A DNA stretch of 64,000 nucleotides from Palsa-504 sp963739615 (lineage in GTDB: Bacteria; Actinomycetota; Actinomycetes; Streptosporangiales; Streptosporangiaceae), in NCBI GenBank assembly GCA_963739615.1, contig CAVUBD010000034.1:1-64000 (forward strand), written 5' to 3'. Position 1 is the first letter of the stretch. Each line of letters opens with the position of its first letter. A program made the translations under genes and the position numbers. Shown in pieces: positions 27,694 through 37,369 of this stretch. Below the pieces are notes generated by a model, which saw only the letters and a list, made by a program, of their open reading frames with translations, was not told the DNA's origin and searched no databases.

Positions 27694-28478
27694 CGAACGG
27701 CATCGACCGCGCCATCCGCCTGTCCACCGCCGTGGCCGTGCTCGCCGTCGCGGGCATCGCGGCGTATGTCTCCTACTGGCACGCCTACGCTGTCGTCCGG
27801 GCACACGGCGAGACCGGGATCACCGCCCGGCTCGAGCCCACTACGGTCGACGGTCTTGTCTACGCCAGCTCGATGGTAGTGCTGTACGCGGCACGGCACC
27901 GGGTGCCGGTACCCTCCCTCGCCCGGTGGCTGCTCGGGCTAGGGATCGCGGCGACCCTCACGGCGAACATGGCCCAGGGCTGGTCCCACGGTCCCGCCGG
28001 GGCGGTGGTCGCGGCCTGGCCGACGGTCAGCCTCGTGGGCTCCTATGAGCTCCTGGTCTGGCTGATCCGCACGTCCGGAGCGGTAGAACGCGGGCCGTCG
28101 GCAGAACACCTCTGCAATCGTGCCGCATGTCGTACTGCGATTCGCTCCCTCCCGATCTGGGCCGTTGACGGCGATCGCCCCGGCGGGAGCGAGCGCCACG
28201 CGTCAGACCCGACGCGGCGGCCCGCAGATCAGGCTGCCAGGCTGCCGGCTATCCCCACCAACGAGCAGCGTGACGATGAAGTACCTGAAGCCAGCGCCGT
28301 CAATGACGCGGCGGTGGCCGCGTACAGGCTCAGCGTGCAGGCCGGCAACCCGCTTTCGGAACGCCGGCTAGCTCACATGTTCGGACGCACATCCCGCCGC
28401 TGGGCGCGAGCGAGAATCGCTGACGCACAACAAGCATCATCGATCCAAGAATCGCCGGGCGCCCCGGCCATGGCTTAA
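27552..28478 (+). CDS. DUF2637 (Spd-like) membrane protein, copy 2
   Basis: 308-aa paralogue of the protein at 23086-23964, with the same four membrane segments (LSTAVAVLAVAGIAAYVSYW, LYASSMV-type second helix, LARWLLGLGIAATLTANMAQ, VAAWPTVSLVGSYELLVWLI) and the same C-terminal helix-turn-helix-like tail (LSERRLAHMFGRTSRRWARA). The middle linker is unrelated in sequence. The ATG at 27552 follows AGGAGG at 27541-27546. It has no integrase or accessory partner beside it, so it looks like an isolated survivor of an element that used tRNA-Thr as its target. Confidence 0.85.
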   Translation: MSGPGYAPPDLCSIRAAAEQEELAEAVRSGFSADGYPPGDDDPPPPVTNGIDRAIRLSTAVAVLAVAGIAAYVSYWHAYAVVRAHGETGITARLEPTTVDGLVYASSMVVLYAARHRVPVPSLARWLLGLGIAATLTANMAQGWSHGPAGAVVAAWPTVSLVGSYELLVWLIRTSGAVERGPSAEHLCNRAACRTAIRSLPIWAVDGDRPGGSERHASDPTRRPADQAARLPAIPTNEQRDDEVPEASAVNDAAVAAYRLSVQAGNPLSERRLAHMFGRTSRRWARARIADAQQASSIQESPGAPAMA

Positions 28479-28568
28479 CTGGAGGCGCCGGCGGGCGAAC
28501 TCGGAGCCATGACCCGCCGGCTGAAAAGTGGGGTTCTTGTGGCCTGCGTTCCGCGTAATTCCGAGGTT

Positions 28569-28893
28569 CTAGAGGTCCGCGGCAGCCAGCCATTTGAAGA
28601 ACTGCTGCAGGGCACGGTACTGATTACTGGCGTATCCGCTGCTTTAGCGGTCGGTCCAGCAGCCGCACCATCCACCGCTGGATATCCTGGCCATCCACCT
28701 CCTCCCAGCTGTCCCGGCTGGCCTGTTCCAGCAGGTAAGCGGCGAACCACTGCACCGCCTCGGTGTAGGTCCGTATCGTCTTGGCGGCCTCGCCCTCGGC
28801 CGCCAAGCGCAACCGGAACGAGGTGATCTCAGCCTGGAGCATCCCGGCGTCCAGCTCCTTGGGCTGCGGGGAACGCGGTCGCGGTGCGGTCAT
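28569..28893 (-). pseudogene. Tyrosine recombinase, N-terminal fragment with frameshift
   Basis: The SAM-like core-binding domain of an XerD-type recombinase: EAAKTIRTYTEAVQWFAAYL, then SWEEVDGQDIQRWMVRLLDR. The frame breaks near 28660, and the next block (SGYASNQYRALQQFFKWLAA) continues in another frame before a stop at 28569. The catalytic domain is absent. It is convergent to the DUF2637 copy 2 and probably belonged to the same or a third element. Confidence 0.75.
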
Positions 28894-29388
28894 GGCCGTG
28901 GCTCTCTTCCTGTGGCGGGCACCATCCGCAGCCAGCGTTTCCGCAGGCGAGACTTTAAAGTATCAAGATGACAGAACGTGATCCCTGGGGCAGCCCGGCA
29001 AAGCTTCCCGCAAGCTCCCGATGCCGGCGGGCGCGAAACCGGCCGCCTCGCCCACGTCCAAAGGACAAGTCGTGACGTGCCATGCGGAGATGTGCGGCGA
29101 GAATCCGGCCCGGCTGGAGCCCGCCCGTGATCAGCCGGGTCTGACCGGAAAGGTCTCCGATAGTCACAATTGGTTTCTGAAGCCAGCCCGAGTCCGAGCT
29201 CTGTCACCCAGCGTCATAGCCGGTTGCGGGAGCAAGAGTGCGAGATCCGCCCAATTGGCACGTCGGCAGCTACTGGGCCGCCTGCTTCCAGGTCGTACAG
29301 AACTATATGTTCGTGCGACATGAGGTCGCACGCGTTGAGTGAGTACGTCGAAGGAGGTCAGCGGATGCTGATGACGTGACTCCGGGCA

Positions 29389-30113
29389 GTGCCTGAGGCT
29401 CGTTCCCGCCCTGACGTGCGTGGCTGGGTCCTGCTCAGCCGGGTGCGGAGCTCAGGGAAAAGCCCGAGGGTCCCCGTACCGTCCCGGGGATTACAGGTGA
29501 GGGAAAGGCTGGGAGGGGTGAACGCCAGTGAACCCTTGATGATGCCTCGTCACAGTTACATCCCGGGGCGGAATGCTGGACCGGGGTGAATAGGGACCGG
29601 CCGCTGGAAGGCGGCATGCGGCGGTCAGTGAGATTAACTGGCCGTGAAGGCACCGCAGTCCCCGGGGTAAAGAGGGCACCCGGCCCCAGCCGCGTCTTAC
29701 GCGTGCGGAACATGGAAACCGTGCGCCACGAGGCGCTTCATGACCGTGCGGAGGTGAAAGGACTCCGCCGCCGGGTCGTCGCAGCGGCCCGGCTGGAGCT
29801 GAGGGCAGCCTGAGCCGGGAGGCGCCGGTGAGGGTGGGAGCAGCCCTGACAACGACGGGACGTGCCGGTACTGCCAGACGGCGCGGGTCCGGCAAGCAAG
29901 ACGAGAAGGTGTACGAGAGGAATCAGTGGTTAAAGCCCCGTAAGAGTTCCACTGAGCGGCGGCTGTCGTGTGTTGAGGAAAAGGCCTCCGGTGTAGGTCT
30001 CGACGCCGGGGTGCAGCCCGGTCGGATACTGCACGGCGAGCGGCCGGTCCCGGCCGCCGGGAACATGCACACGGTCGCGCCGACACCCGGTGGCAAGCGC
30101 CCTTGACCGTGGA
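29389..30113 (+). ncRNA. Structured non-coding region, possibly a group II intron remnant
   Basis: A 0.7-kb stretch without a convincing protein in any frame, rich in short G-rich blocks separated by GAAA/GTGAAC-type purine runs (gtgagggaaagg, gggtgaacgccagtgaaccc, catggaaaccgtgcgcc, ggtgaaagg, gtgggagcagccctgac). This composition is typical of domain I of bacterial group II introns ahead of the reverse-transcriptase gene. No reverse transcriptase and no obvious domain V are present, so if it is an intron only its 5' part remains. The assignment is by general resemblance only. The adjoining 28894-29388 holds nothing that I can support. Confidence 0.3.
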
Positions 30114-30208
30114 AGGAGCCGCCTATCGCCGCATCAGGCATTCAGGCCGAACGACCGGGGACCCGCCCGGCGTCACGGTCAGCTCGGCTGCCGGGGAAGG
30201 ATATCGCG

Positions 30209-33200
30209 TCAAGTTGCGGGTGGCGTGGCAGAAATGGTGCCGATGCCGGTCAGCGGGACGCGGTGGGCGCTCGCCCCGGCGTTGGACTCGAACTCCAGGT
30301 CCGCCGTCCGCTCGCCCGCCGCGCTGGGCGCGAAGGACACCTGGATCGCCGCGATCTGCCCAGGCTGGAGTACCGTGCCATCTGCGGTCTGGACGAGGGT
30401 GAAGTCGGCGGCGTCCGGACCTCGCAGGACGGTGTTGCGGGGGGTCAGCGGCCACGTGCCGGTGTTGGTGAGCGTGATCGTGACCGGAGCGCTCGCCGTC
30501 CCCACGGCGGCGAGCGGGAATGTCACGCTCTCCGGATCGAGCCCGGCCACCGGTGCGGCGCCAACGCCACGGAGCGTGGCCATAACCTCCAGGCCGCCGT
30601 CGCCCCTGGCCACTATGCGGCCGGTCCGCGGTCCGACGGCCGCGGCCTGCATGCGCAGCCGCACGGTGCAGTAGCCGGCCGGGCCGAGAACGCTGCCCGC
30701 GCAGGTGCTGGCGGACACGAAGTCGCCCACCACGGCGAGGGTGTTCACCCGGACGGACGCGTTACCCTCGTTCGTCAGGCGTACCTCACGGAGTTCCGTT
30801 AGGCCGCCGGCCAGCCAGGCGCCGAAGTCCGTGTCGGGCGGGTCGAAGGCCAGCTCGGCGCCGACACCAGTGGCTGTCAGCTCGGCGGCCGCGACATCGC
30901 CGCCCGTCGCCTCGATCCGCAGCTGTCCGGTGCGCCGGCCGGCCGCCGCGGGGGTGGCGACGAGGTCGACGCCGCAGCTCCCGTCGGCCGGGACGACCGC
31001 GCCCGGGACGCAGTCACCGCCGCGCACGGCGAACTCGGTGCCGAGGACCTCGACCGAGGCGATCGGGATCGGAGTCTGGCCATTGTTTACGAGCGTCACC
31101 CGGCGGGCAGCGCTGGGGTCGCCGACCGGGCCCGGCGGGAAGGTCAGCACGGTGGGGTCGATAGTCATCACGGGTGGCGGGCTCCCGAACCCGTCGAGCG
31201 GGAACAGGTGGGGGCTCTGGTGCGCGTCGGACGTGACCCGCAGCTGGGCGGACCGCGGGCCGGTCGCGGCGGGACGGAAACCGACCTCGACGAGGCAGCG
31301 CCCTTCGGGAGGCACAGCCGCAGGCAGCGGGCCCGGCGCCACGCTAAAGTCGGCGGCCTGGGCGCCGATGACGTCGACCGACGTCACGTTCATGACCGCG
31401 GTCCCGTCGTTCGTGAACCGCATCTGGCGAGTCTCTCCGGAGGTCCCGACCGGCTGGCCGCCGAAGGATGCCCCCTGGGATTCGGCCACCAGCAACGGCG
31501 TCGCCAGCCCGGTCCCCGAGCACAGAACGGCGTGCGGGCTGCCCGCAGCATCATCCACCACCTGCACCTCGCCTGCCATGAGGCCCGGCGACCGGGGCCG
31601 GAAGCGGACGACGAGGGCGCGCGTCTGGCCGGCGTCTAGCACCGCCGGCTGGAGGCCGGAGCACTCGAAGTCCGGGGAAGGCACGACGTCGGTAATCCGC
31701 AGCGGCCCGCTGCCGCGGTTCGCCAGTACCGCGCTCTGCCAGTCACTGGTCCGCCGGAGCGGCACGTCAGGGAAGGTCAGCGTGTCCGGCGTCAGCCGCG
31801 GCACCGCGACGAGCTGCTCGGCCGAGAGCCCGATCTCGAGCGTCCTCCGCAGGCCGCTCGCGGTCCGCGTGTAGAGGCGCAGGCGGGCGGCCGCCAGCCC
31901 TGCCGCGCCGGATGCGAAGCTCACGGTCAGGTCGGCGGCCTGGCCGGGAGCCAGGGCCGCCGACTCGGGGGTGACGGTGAATCCGCTGTGCCCATCGGCG
32001 TCCACGACCACGGCCCCCGCCAGCTCCCCCGGCCGGTCGCCGTCGTTGTGCAGCCTGAGCGCCTGTCGCGCCGTGGTCCCGGGCAGGACCGTGCCGAAGT
32101 CGATGGAAGACCGGTCGACCGCCATGACCGGCCCGTGGCCGGTGCCGGACAGCGCCACCGTCAGCTCCGGCGTGGCCGGCGCGTCGGTCGCCAGCGTCAC
32201 GGTGCCGGCTATGGGGCCAAGCCGCGTCGGGGTGAAGAGCAGCACGACGACGACGGCGTCATCGGTCTGCGCCTCGAAGCGCCCGTCTATCCGCAGGTCG
32301 GCTGGCTGGAAATCGCCTGCGACGGCGGCCACGCGCACGTGCAGCGTACTGGCGCCCACGTTCGTGATCTCCAGGCGGACGTCCCCGCTGCCGCCGAACT
32401 CCACGTCGCCCAGATCGGCCGCCAGGGTGCCGAACTGGGCGGGCAGCACCACCGTGCCGTCGACAGAGACGCGGGAGACCGTGGCGGCCCGCGGGACGGG
32501 CGCGGGCTCAAGGCCGCAGCGCCGGGTGAAGGCGTTGCTGAACGTCAGGTCCATCCCGCTGACGCCGTGCAGGAGCTCCTGCCATGTCGTGAGGTCGTCG
32601 CCGTAGAACCGGGTGACCTCGGCGGAGGTGAGCTTGTGCTCCTGGCCCCAGTGCGGGCGGCCGCCGAACCCCACCCCGGTTCGCTCGGCGAAGGCGATCC
32701 AGGCGGCGCTGTCCGGCAGGCCGCCCAGACTGCTCACCTCGATCGAGATCACCAGACGGCACGGGAGGTGGTGCATCGAGATCAGCGCGGCCGACGGCGC
32801 GCCGAACCGTACCGAGACGTAGCCGGCCTGGCGCAGCGTGGGGCCCACGGGGAGGATCGCGTCGAGGAAGTCCAGGTACGCCGGCGTGTTGGCGGGGAAG
32901 ATCAGTTCCGTCGACCGGCCGGTATAGCAGACCCGGTTGGATGCCCGGTCCCCCGTCATCACCAGATGGCTAGGGCCGCGGCGGCCAGGCGGCGGCGTGC
33001 CGAGCGGCTCCTCCAGGAGCACGGTGTTCAGGAGCGGAACCAAGCAGCCCAGATCCGAGTCCCAGGCGGCGCGCAGCGCCATCGCCATCGCCTGCCCGGT
33101 CGTAGCGCCCTTGGTCGCCGCCTCCCGGAGCTCGTTGGCACGAGCGGTCAGCTCTGCGGCCCAGACGATGCCGAGGATCGGGACCTGGGCCCTGGCCAGC

Positions 33201-34261
33201 GCCTCGGCCTCGATCACTTGCGCGGTGAGCAGCAGGATCGCCGGCGCGACCTCGGAACCGCAGAGAGGAGGGGCGCCAGTATTGAGCTCGCTGTCGTCGA
33301 GCGCCGAGGTGAGCCAGCGTCGCTGCACCCAGCAGCCGCCCGGGCTCGTCGAGGCGAGCGTGACGTTGAGGTACCGCAGCCCGGACGCGGTGTTCGCGCT
33401 GACGTACGGCGGCGGGCCGGGAAGGGCGGCCAGCAGCGGCGCCAGCCCCGACCCGGCGTCTACGCCGCCGAGGCCCGCCCGCAACCGCCCGAGCACGGTC
33501 GCGGCCGGGAGCTTGACGGTGTACTCCGCGAGCCGGAAGGCCCGCACTACATCTAGGACCACCGAGTAGATGACCCCGAACCGGCCGCACGCGACGACGA
33601 CCGCATTGACCAGGTCGTCGTCGCGGCGGATCTGGATCTCCGCCGCGACCGGCTCCCAGCGCTGCATCACCGCACGCAGCCGGTCGTCGGTCGTGACCGG
33701 CGCGGAAGCCCGCTCGATCCACACCTGCTGGCCCGCCGCGGTCACGAGATGGACGGCCTGGATCACGTCCGGCAGCGGCGGCAAGCCGATATCGCCGCCG
33801 TGGGTGGAGGTGGCCACGGCACCCGCCAGGGTCTGCACGTTCGCGCCGCCGAGCGTGATCATGGCCAGGCCGTTCGCCGCTAGAACCTCGTTGAGCTCCC
33901 CGATCGTGATGCCGCCATGGACGTGGAAGAGCTTCGACGCCGCGGCGGGGTCGTCCTGGACGGCGCGCCGCGCGTCGGTCAACGCGGCATCCAAGACGTA
34001 ACTCAGCGGCGACTTCAGCTGGGCGAGGCTGACCATCCGGTCCTTCGCCACCGCCACGTCTTCGAAAGCGTGGCCGCTGCCGGCCGTGTGCAGTTCGGCG
34101 CCGGCGGCCGAGGCCTGATAGGCGACCGCGACGAGATCTGACAGCCTGATCGGCGAATAGAAGTGCCCGACCTGCCGCTGCACCGTCAGCGCAAAGTTGA
34201 CCCACGGCTTATCCGGCTCATCGATTCGCGAGAGATCTTCATTCGCTGGTGACCAGGCCAT
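30209..34261 (-). CDS. FAD-linked oxidase (ALO-type) fused to seven ASH/HYDIN-like repeats
   Basis: 1350-aa fusion. Residues 1-200 are a PCMH-type FAD-binding domain (IRLSDLVAVAYQASAAGAEL, FHVHGGITIGELNEVLA, ANVQTLAGAVATSTHGGDIG, the THGG being the usual flavin site). Residues to about 590 are the D-arabinono-lactone-oxidase-like cap ending in FGGRPHWGQEHKLTSAEVTR, which carries the conserved HW and K/H of the substrate site. From about 600 to the end come seven ~100-residue beta domains of the ASPM-SPD2-Hydin/DUF1573 type, each opening like VDRSSIDFGTVLPGTTA and ending in LSGTG. No signal peptide or membrane anchor is visible. The ATG at 34261 follows GGGAGGGGAG and is preferred to one 19 codons upstream. 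Substrate unknown. Confidence 0.8.
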   Translation of the reverse strand: MAWSPANEDLSRIDEPDKPWVNFALTVQRQVGHFYSPIRLSDLVAVAYQASAAGAELHTAGSGHAFEDVAVAKDRMVSLAQLKSPLSYVLDAALTDARRAVQDDPAAASKLFHVHGGITIGELNEVLAANGLAMITLGGANVQTLAGAVATSTHGGDIGLPPLPDVIQAVHLVTAAGQQVWIERASAPVTTDDRLRAVMQRWEPVAAEIQIRRDDDLVNAVVVACGRFGVIYSVVLDVVRAFRLAEYTVKLPAATVLGRLRAGLGGVDAGSGLAPLLAALPGPPPYVSANTASGLRYLNVTLASTSPGGCWVQRRWLTSALDDSELNTGAPPLCGSEVAPAILLLTAQVIEAEALARAQVPILGIVWAAELTARANELREAATKGATTGQAMAMALRAAWDSDLGCLVPLLNTVLLEEPLGTPPPGRRGPSHLVMTGDRASNRVCYTGRSTELIFPANTPAYLDFLDAILPVGPTLRQAGYVSVRFGAPSAALISMHHLPCRLVISIEVSSLGGLPDSAAWIAFAERTGVGFGGRPHWGQEHKLTSAEVTRFYGDDLTTWQELLHGVSGMDLTFSNAFTRRCGLEPAPVPRAATVSRVSVDGTVVLPAQFGTLAADLGDVEFGGSGDVRLEITNVGASTLHVRVAAVAGDFQPADLRIDGRFEAQTDDAVVVVLLFTPTRLGPIAGTVTLATDAPATPELTVALSGTGHGPVMAVDRSSIDFGTVLPGTTARQALRLHNDGDRPGELAGAVVVDADGHSGFTVTPESAALAPGQAADLTVSFASGAAGLAAARLRLYTRTASGLRRTLEIGLSAEQLVAVPRLTPDTLTFPDVPLRRTSDWQSAVLANRGSGPLRITDVVPSPDFECSGLQPAVLDAGQTRALVVRFRPRSPGLMAGEVQVVDDAAGSPHAVLCSGTGLATPLLVAESQGASFGGQPVGTSGETRQMRFTNDGTAVMNVTSVDVIGAQAADFSVAPGPLPAAVPPEGRCLVEVGFRPAATGPRSAQLRVTSDAHQSPHLFPLDGFGSPPPVMTIDPTVLTFPPGPVGDPSAARRVTLVNNGQTPIPIASVEVLGTEFAVRGGDCVPGAVVPADGSCGVDLVATPAAAGRRTGQLRIEATGGDVAAAELTATGVGAELAFDPPDTDFGAWLAGGLTELREVRLTNEGNASVRVNTLAVVGDFVSASTCAGSVLGPAGYCTVRLRMQAAAVGPRTGRIVARGDGGLEVMATLRGVGAAPVAGLDPESVTFPLAAVGTASAPVTITLTNTGTWPLTPRNTVLRGPDAADFTLVQTADGTVLQPGQIAAIQVSFAPSAAGERTADLEFESNAGASAHRVPLTGIGTISATPPAT

Positions 34262-35222
34262 CCGAGCTCCCCTCCCGTGATCGCGGCTACCGGCGGCGCC
34301 GCATCCAAAAGGCAACATATCGCCGGGGCGAAAAAAAGCGAATGAGCCTCTGTCGAAGAGAGACCCGGCCTGTGTAATACAATCGCAAAGTCTATGGAGA
34401 TGGTGTGAAGATTCATGCTTCCCGGCGGGCCCTGGGTATCTAGCAAGAGCTCGGCGACCCGGGGCTGATGAGGCCGCAGTGCTAAATGAGAAAGAGACTC
34501 TCTACATGGTCAGCGGTGACCCCACCGATCAGCAGACCGCCCGGTCGTTCGGCCAACCCGGAACGCCGCGCCTGTGAGTTCTCACCCGGGCAGGTGCAGG
34601 CGGCGGCATTCTGCCGACTGCCGCCGGCCCGGCAGCGGCGTTCATCCGGGTTTTGCGCCCGGTCCAGCGCCTGGCTTCCCGCGGGAGGCGGCAGGTCCGG
34701 CGCGCCGCGAAGCCTGCTGCATCCTTGATTACGCTCCGGAAAGGAACGGCGGCGAAAGTGCGCACCGGCACTCAGCCCGGTATAATCCTCATTCAGAAAT
34801 ACAGGCCTCAGCAAACTACTTGAACACGCGAATTGGCGCTGCATCGTCCTGGTATGAATTTCCCGATCCGGAGATATTTCACCAGTTGGCCGCACTAAGC
34901 AGTTTGACCGCGCGTCCATCCGACTGTGGGCACGGCCAAATCAGCCAGCTCTGCACGGGCAGCAGGCGGCCCAGTCATACACCAGCTGTCACGCATAGGC
35001 GGCCTGCGTGGCGGTCGGAGCCAGCGATCGTAACGCAGTGTGATAACCAGTCGCGGGCGTTGACGATCCCTGCCGACCCGGTGCTCGAGGACCGTCAGGT
35101 GCAAGCGTCACGTACAGCGTCCATATCAGCCATTCCAGGGCGCAGTCCATGCCCCAGCCCGAAAGGGGTGACTGGCAGGGCGGACCAGTAGTTGCTGGCA
35201 AGGTGGAGGCAGCGGGCTACCG
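34262..35222. other. Gap without supported genes
   Basis: Several overlapping frames exist on both strands but none shows a recognisable motif, codon preference typical of the neighbours or a convincing ribosome site. Local base composition is lower in GC around 34300-34420 and 34780-34900, where a promoter for the oxidase gene could lie, but I cannot place one. Confidence 0.3.
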
Positions 35223-35861
35223 CCGCTCACCGCCTTCTGCACCTACAAGACCTACTTCCTGCGCAGCGACTCTCCGGACAACATCGCCGATGCCCGCACG
35301 TACATCCTGCAGACCCTGGACGACGACACAGCGCGGACGGCGCTGGCCAGCCATCGCATTGGCAAGGCGGAGCTGACCGAGCAGCTCATCCGCAAGAGCG
35401 AGGGCAGCTTCATGTACCTGCATTACGTGCTCGCGGACCTGGCGCGCGCCGGGTTCACCTACGACGAGCTGGCGGACCTGCCGACCGGTCTTGCGCCTTA
35501 CTATGCCGCCAAGTGGCTGCAAATCAGGGCTGCCGCCGCCGACGACAGCTGGTATGAGTACCTGCTGCCGACGGTGACGGTGCTAGCAGCGGTGCGGGAA
35601 GCCGTTTCCATCGGCCTTTTGATGACCTTCACCGGGATATCCGATCGCGCGCGCGTATCCGGTGCGCTGGACGCCTGGATGCCGTTCCTGCACATGGCGG
35701 AGAATCAGGACCAGGACCGGACACAGAACCGTTACCGTATCTTCCACTCAAGCTTCCTCGATTTCGTTGCCGCCCGAGACGAGGTGGATATCCGGCAGGC
35801 GCACCGGCGCATCGCGGAGATCCTGATTAGCGGCGTGCTCGCCGACCTTCCCACCGCCTGA
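35223..35861 (+). pseudogene. NACHT/STAND NTPase, C-terminal helical fragment
   Basis: About 212 codons without a start: PLTAFCTYKTYFLRSDSPDN, ADARTYILQTLDDD, LIRKSEGSFMYLHYVLADL (the 'GNFLYA'-type signature after the NACHT sensor region), LPTGLAPYYAAKWLQIRA, then a winged-helix-like end with RYRIFHSSFLDFVAARDE and a stop at 35861. The P-loop and Walker B parts are missing, so it is a 5'-truncated remnant of a STAND signalling ATPase. It is a second, unrelated STAND gene in this window. Confidence 0.75.
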
Positions 35862-35879
35862 CGGTGGGAGGCCAAGCGC

Positions 35880-36110
35880 AAGCATCAGGCGAGCGTCGCG
35901 ACAGGATCGATTGGGGCCAGCCTCGGCATGGAAGGGCGTCTGGGCTGGCAGGAGGACCGGGACAAGCTGGCGGCGGCGATGCGGCAGTGGCAGGACGCGG
36001 GCGCCACGCACCTGTCGGTCAACACCACGGGCGCCGGCCTGAAGACCGTCGATGACTACCTGGCCGCGCTAGCCACGGCGGCCGGGGCAGCCAAGAGGAT
36101 CAACGGCTGA
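35880..36110 (+). pseudogene. LLM-class (F420-dependent-type) oxidoreductase, C-terminal fragment
   Basis: The last ~75 residues of a luciferase-like monooxygenase-family protein: SIGASLGMEGRLGWQEDRDK, then MRQWQDAGATHLSVNTTGAG and DDYLAALATAAGAA, matching the conserved end of the barrel. The N-terminal ~200 residues are absent. It follows the NACHT remnant by only 19 bp, which suggests a deletion junction. Confidence 0.7.
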
Positions 36111-36471
36111 GGGCACCCAGTGGTCCGGTCAGCCGGGCCTCGTGCTCCACGTCGAACCCGGGTTCTGGAACTCCGGCACACGCCCGCCTATGCGATGGTT
36201 CTGCGTGGTGACAGCCTCGCCCGGTCGGCGGCATGACAGCGCGTTCTCGAAGCATGACGGCGATGCATAAATATGCAGCCTGGCCAGCTTCCCGCCAGGC
36301 CCATAGCCTGGACGGCCACGCAGCCAGCGATGCGAAGAGCTCTTGATAATAAATACCTGCACGCCCGAGCAGCCGACGACAAGGACGGCCGGATCCGGGC
36401 CAGAGGCTTGCGGCGCGGTCAGCGGGGTGACGGCCCAGACGGTCTGGACCACTCCTGGTCCCTTGCAGTCA

Positions 36472-36855
36472 TCAGGTGGCGGATGCCAATGCGCGGAGTT
36501 CGGATAGCAGCTCTCGGATTTGCCCGCCGGGGTCGAGGTTCTTCTTGGTGAGCGAGTCCTCGATGGCGGTAGCCAGATCCCGCGCGTCGGCAGCGAGTTG
36601 CGGGTTGGTAGACGGGACTGCCGCCCGGGCCCAGCGAAGGCTGTAGTGCAACGGCATGAGCCGGGGCTCGGCGGTGGCGCGAACGAGGTCAAGTTCCCTG
36701 CGGGCGGCGGCCAATGCCGCCTGCGCGTCCTGAGGATCGTCTTTTTGCCGCGTGGTTGTGCCGCGGGCCTTGCGCTCCCAGAGGAGATAGGCGGTGATGC
36801 GGTCGAGTTCCCAATCGCTGGTCTTCCATCCTCCGCGATTACGCCGAGCACACAT
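36472..36855 (-). CDS. Hypothetical protein or fragment
   Basis: 127 aa with balanced composition and predicted helices (DAQAALAAARRELDLVRATA, ARDLATAIEDSLTKKNLDPG, QIRELLSELRALASA). No family is recognised. Its 5' end overlaps the start of the PglZ remnant on the other strand by ~25 bp, so the first codons are probably not original and it may be the C-terminal piece of a larger gene. Confidence 0.35.
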   Translation of the reverse strand: MCARRNRGGWKTSDWELDRITAYLLWERKARGTTTRQKDDPQDAQAALAAARRELDLVRATAEPRLMPLHYSLRWARAAVPSTNPQLAADARDLATAIEDSLTKKNLDPGGQIRELLSELRALASAT

Positions 36856-37307
36856 GGCAGATCGACAGGGCCCACCGCCGGCTGGAATCCGCTCTGCTGG
36901 CCCTTACTGACCGCGAACGGATTGAGCCCGTTGTCCGCGATGCGCGCCAGGCGTACGACCAGTGGCTGGACCACTACCTCAGGCACTTCACGGCAGCGGC
37001 CGATGATGACGGCCTGGCGACCGGCGACATGCTCCTTCAGAGTTACGTCCATGCCAACGTCGTGGCTCCATATGTCGCAGCTGGTCCTGTCGGCTACTTC
37101 ATGGTCGACGCATTGCGCTACGAACTGGCTCACGACCTCTTGGACGCACTCCGTCGGCAGTTCGAGGGGGGGAACATCCAACTCCGGCCAGCGGTCGGCC
37201 TCGTACCGTCAATCACAGAGGTCGGAATGGCAAACCTGTGTCCTGGAGCCCAGGACCTGGGTTCCGCAGAATTGCTTCCGCCTAGTGACCGAAAAATAGG
37301 CAGTTAG
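36831..37307 (+). pseudogene. pglZ: PglZ-domain protein, C-terminal fragment
   Basis: About 158 codons open without a start. LRDYAEHTWQIDRAHRRLES and EPVVRDARQAYDQWLDHYL are followed by the PglZ alkaline-phosphatase-like core: GYFMVDALRYELAHDLLDAL and VGLVPSITEVGMANLCPGA. PglZ is the signature phosphatase-fold protein of BREX and Pgl phage-defence systems. The frame stops at 37307 shortly after the GMANL motif, so both ends are missing. No brxC, pglX or brxL neighbours are present; this is a relic of a defence locus. Confidence 0.75.
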
Positions 37308-37369
37308 CTGCAGGAACGTGAAAAAGCCCAGTGACAGGGCGTGTCACTAGGCGGTGATGTTTGTGCAGG

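Noticed and set aside
31988..33556. 522-aa plus-strand frame opposite the FAD-oxidase/ASH gene
   Set aside because: Arg/His/Gly-rich shadow with no recognisable fold.
36129..37299. 350-aa minus and 259-aa plus frames over the PglZ region
   Set aside because: Both cross unrelated gene fragments; only the frame containing the PglZ motifs is conserved.
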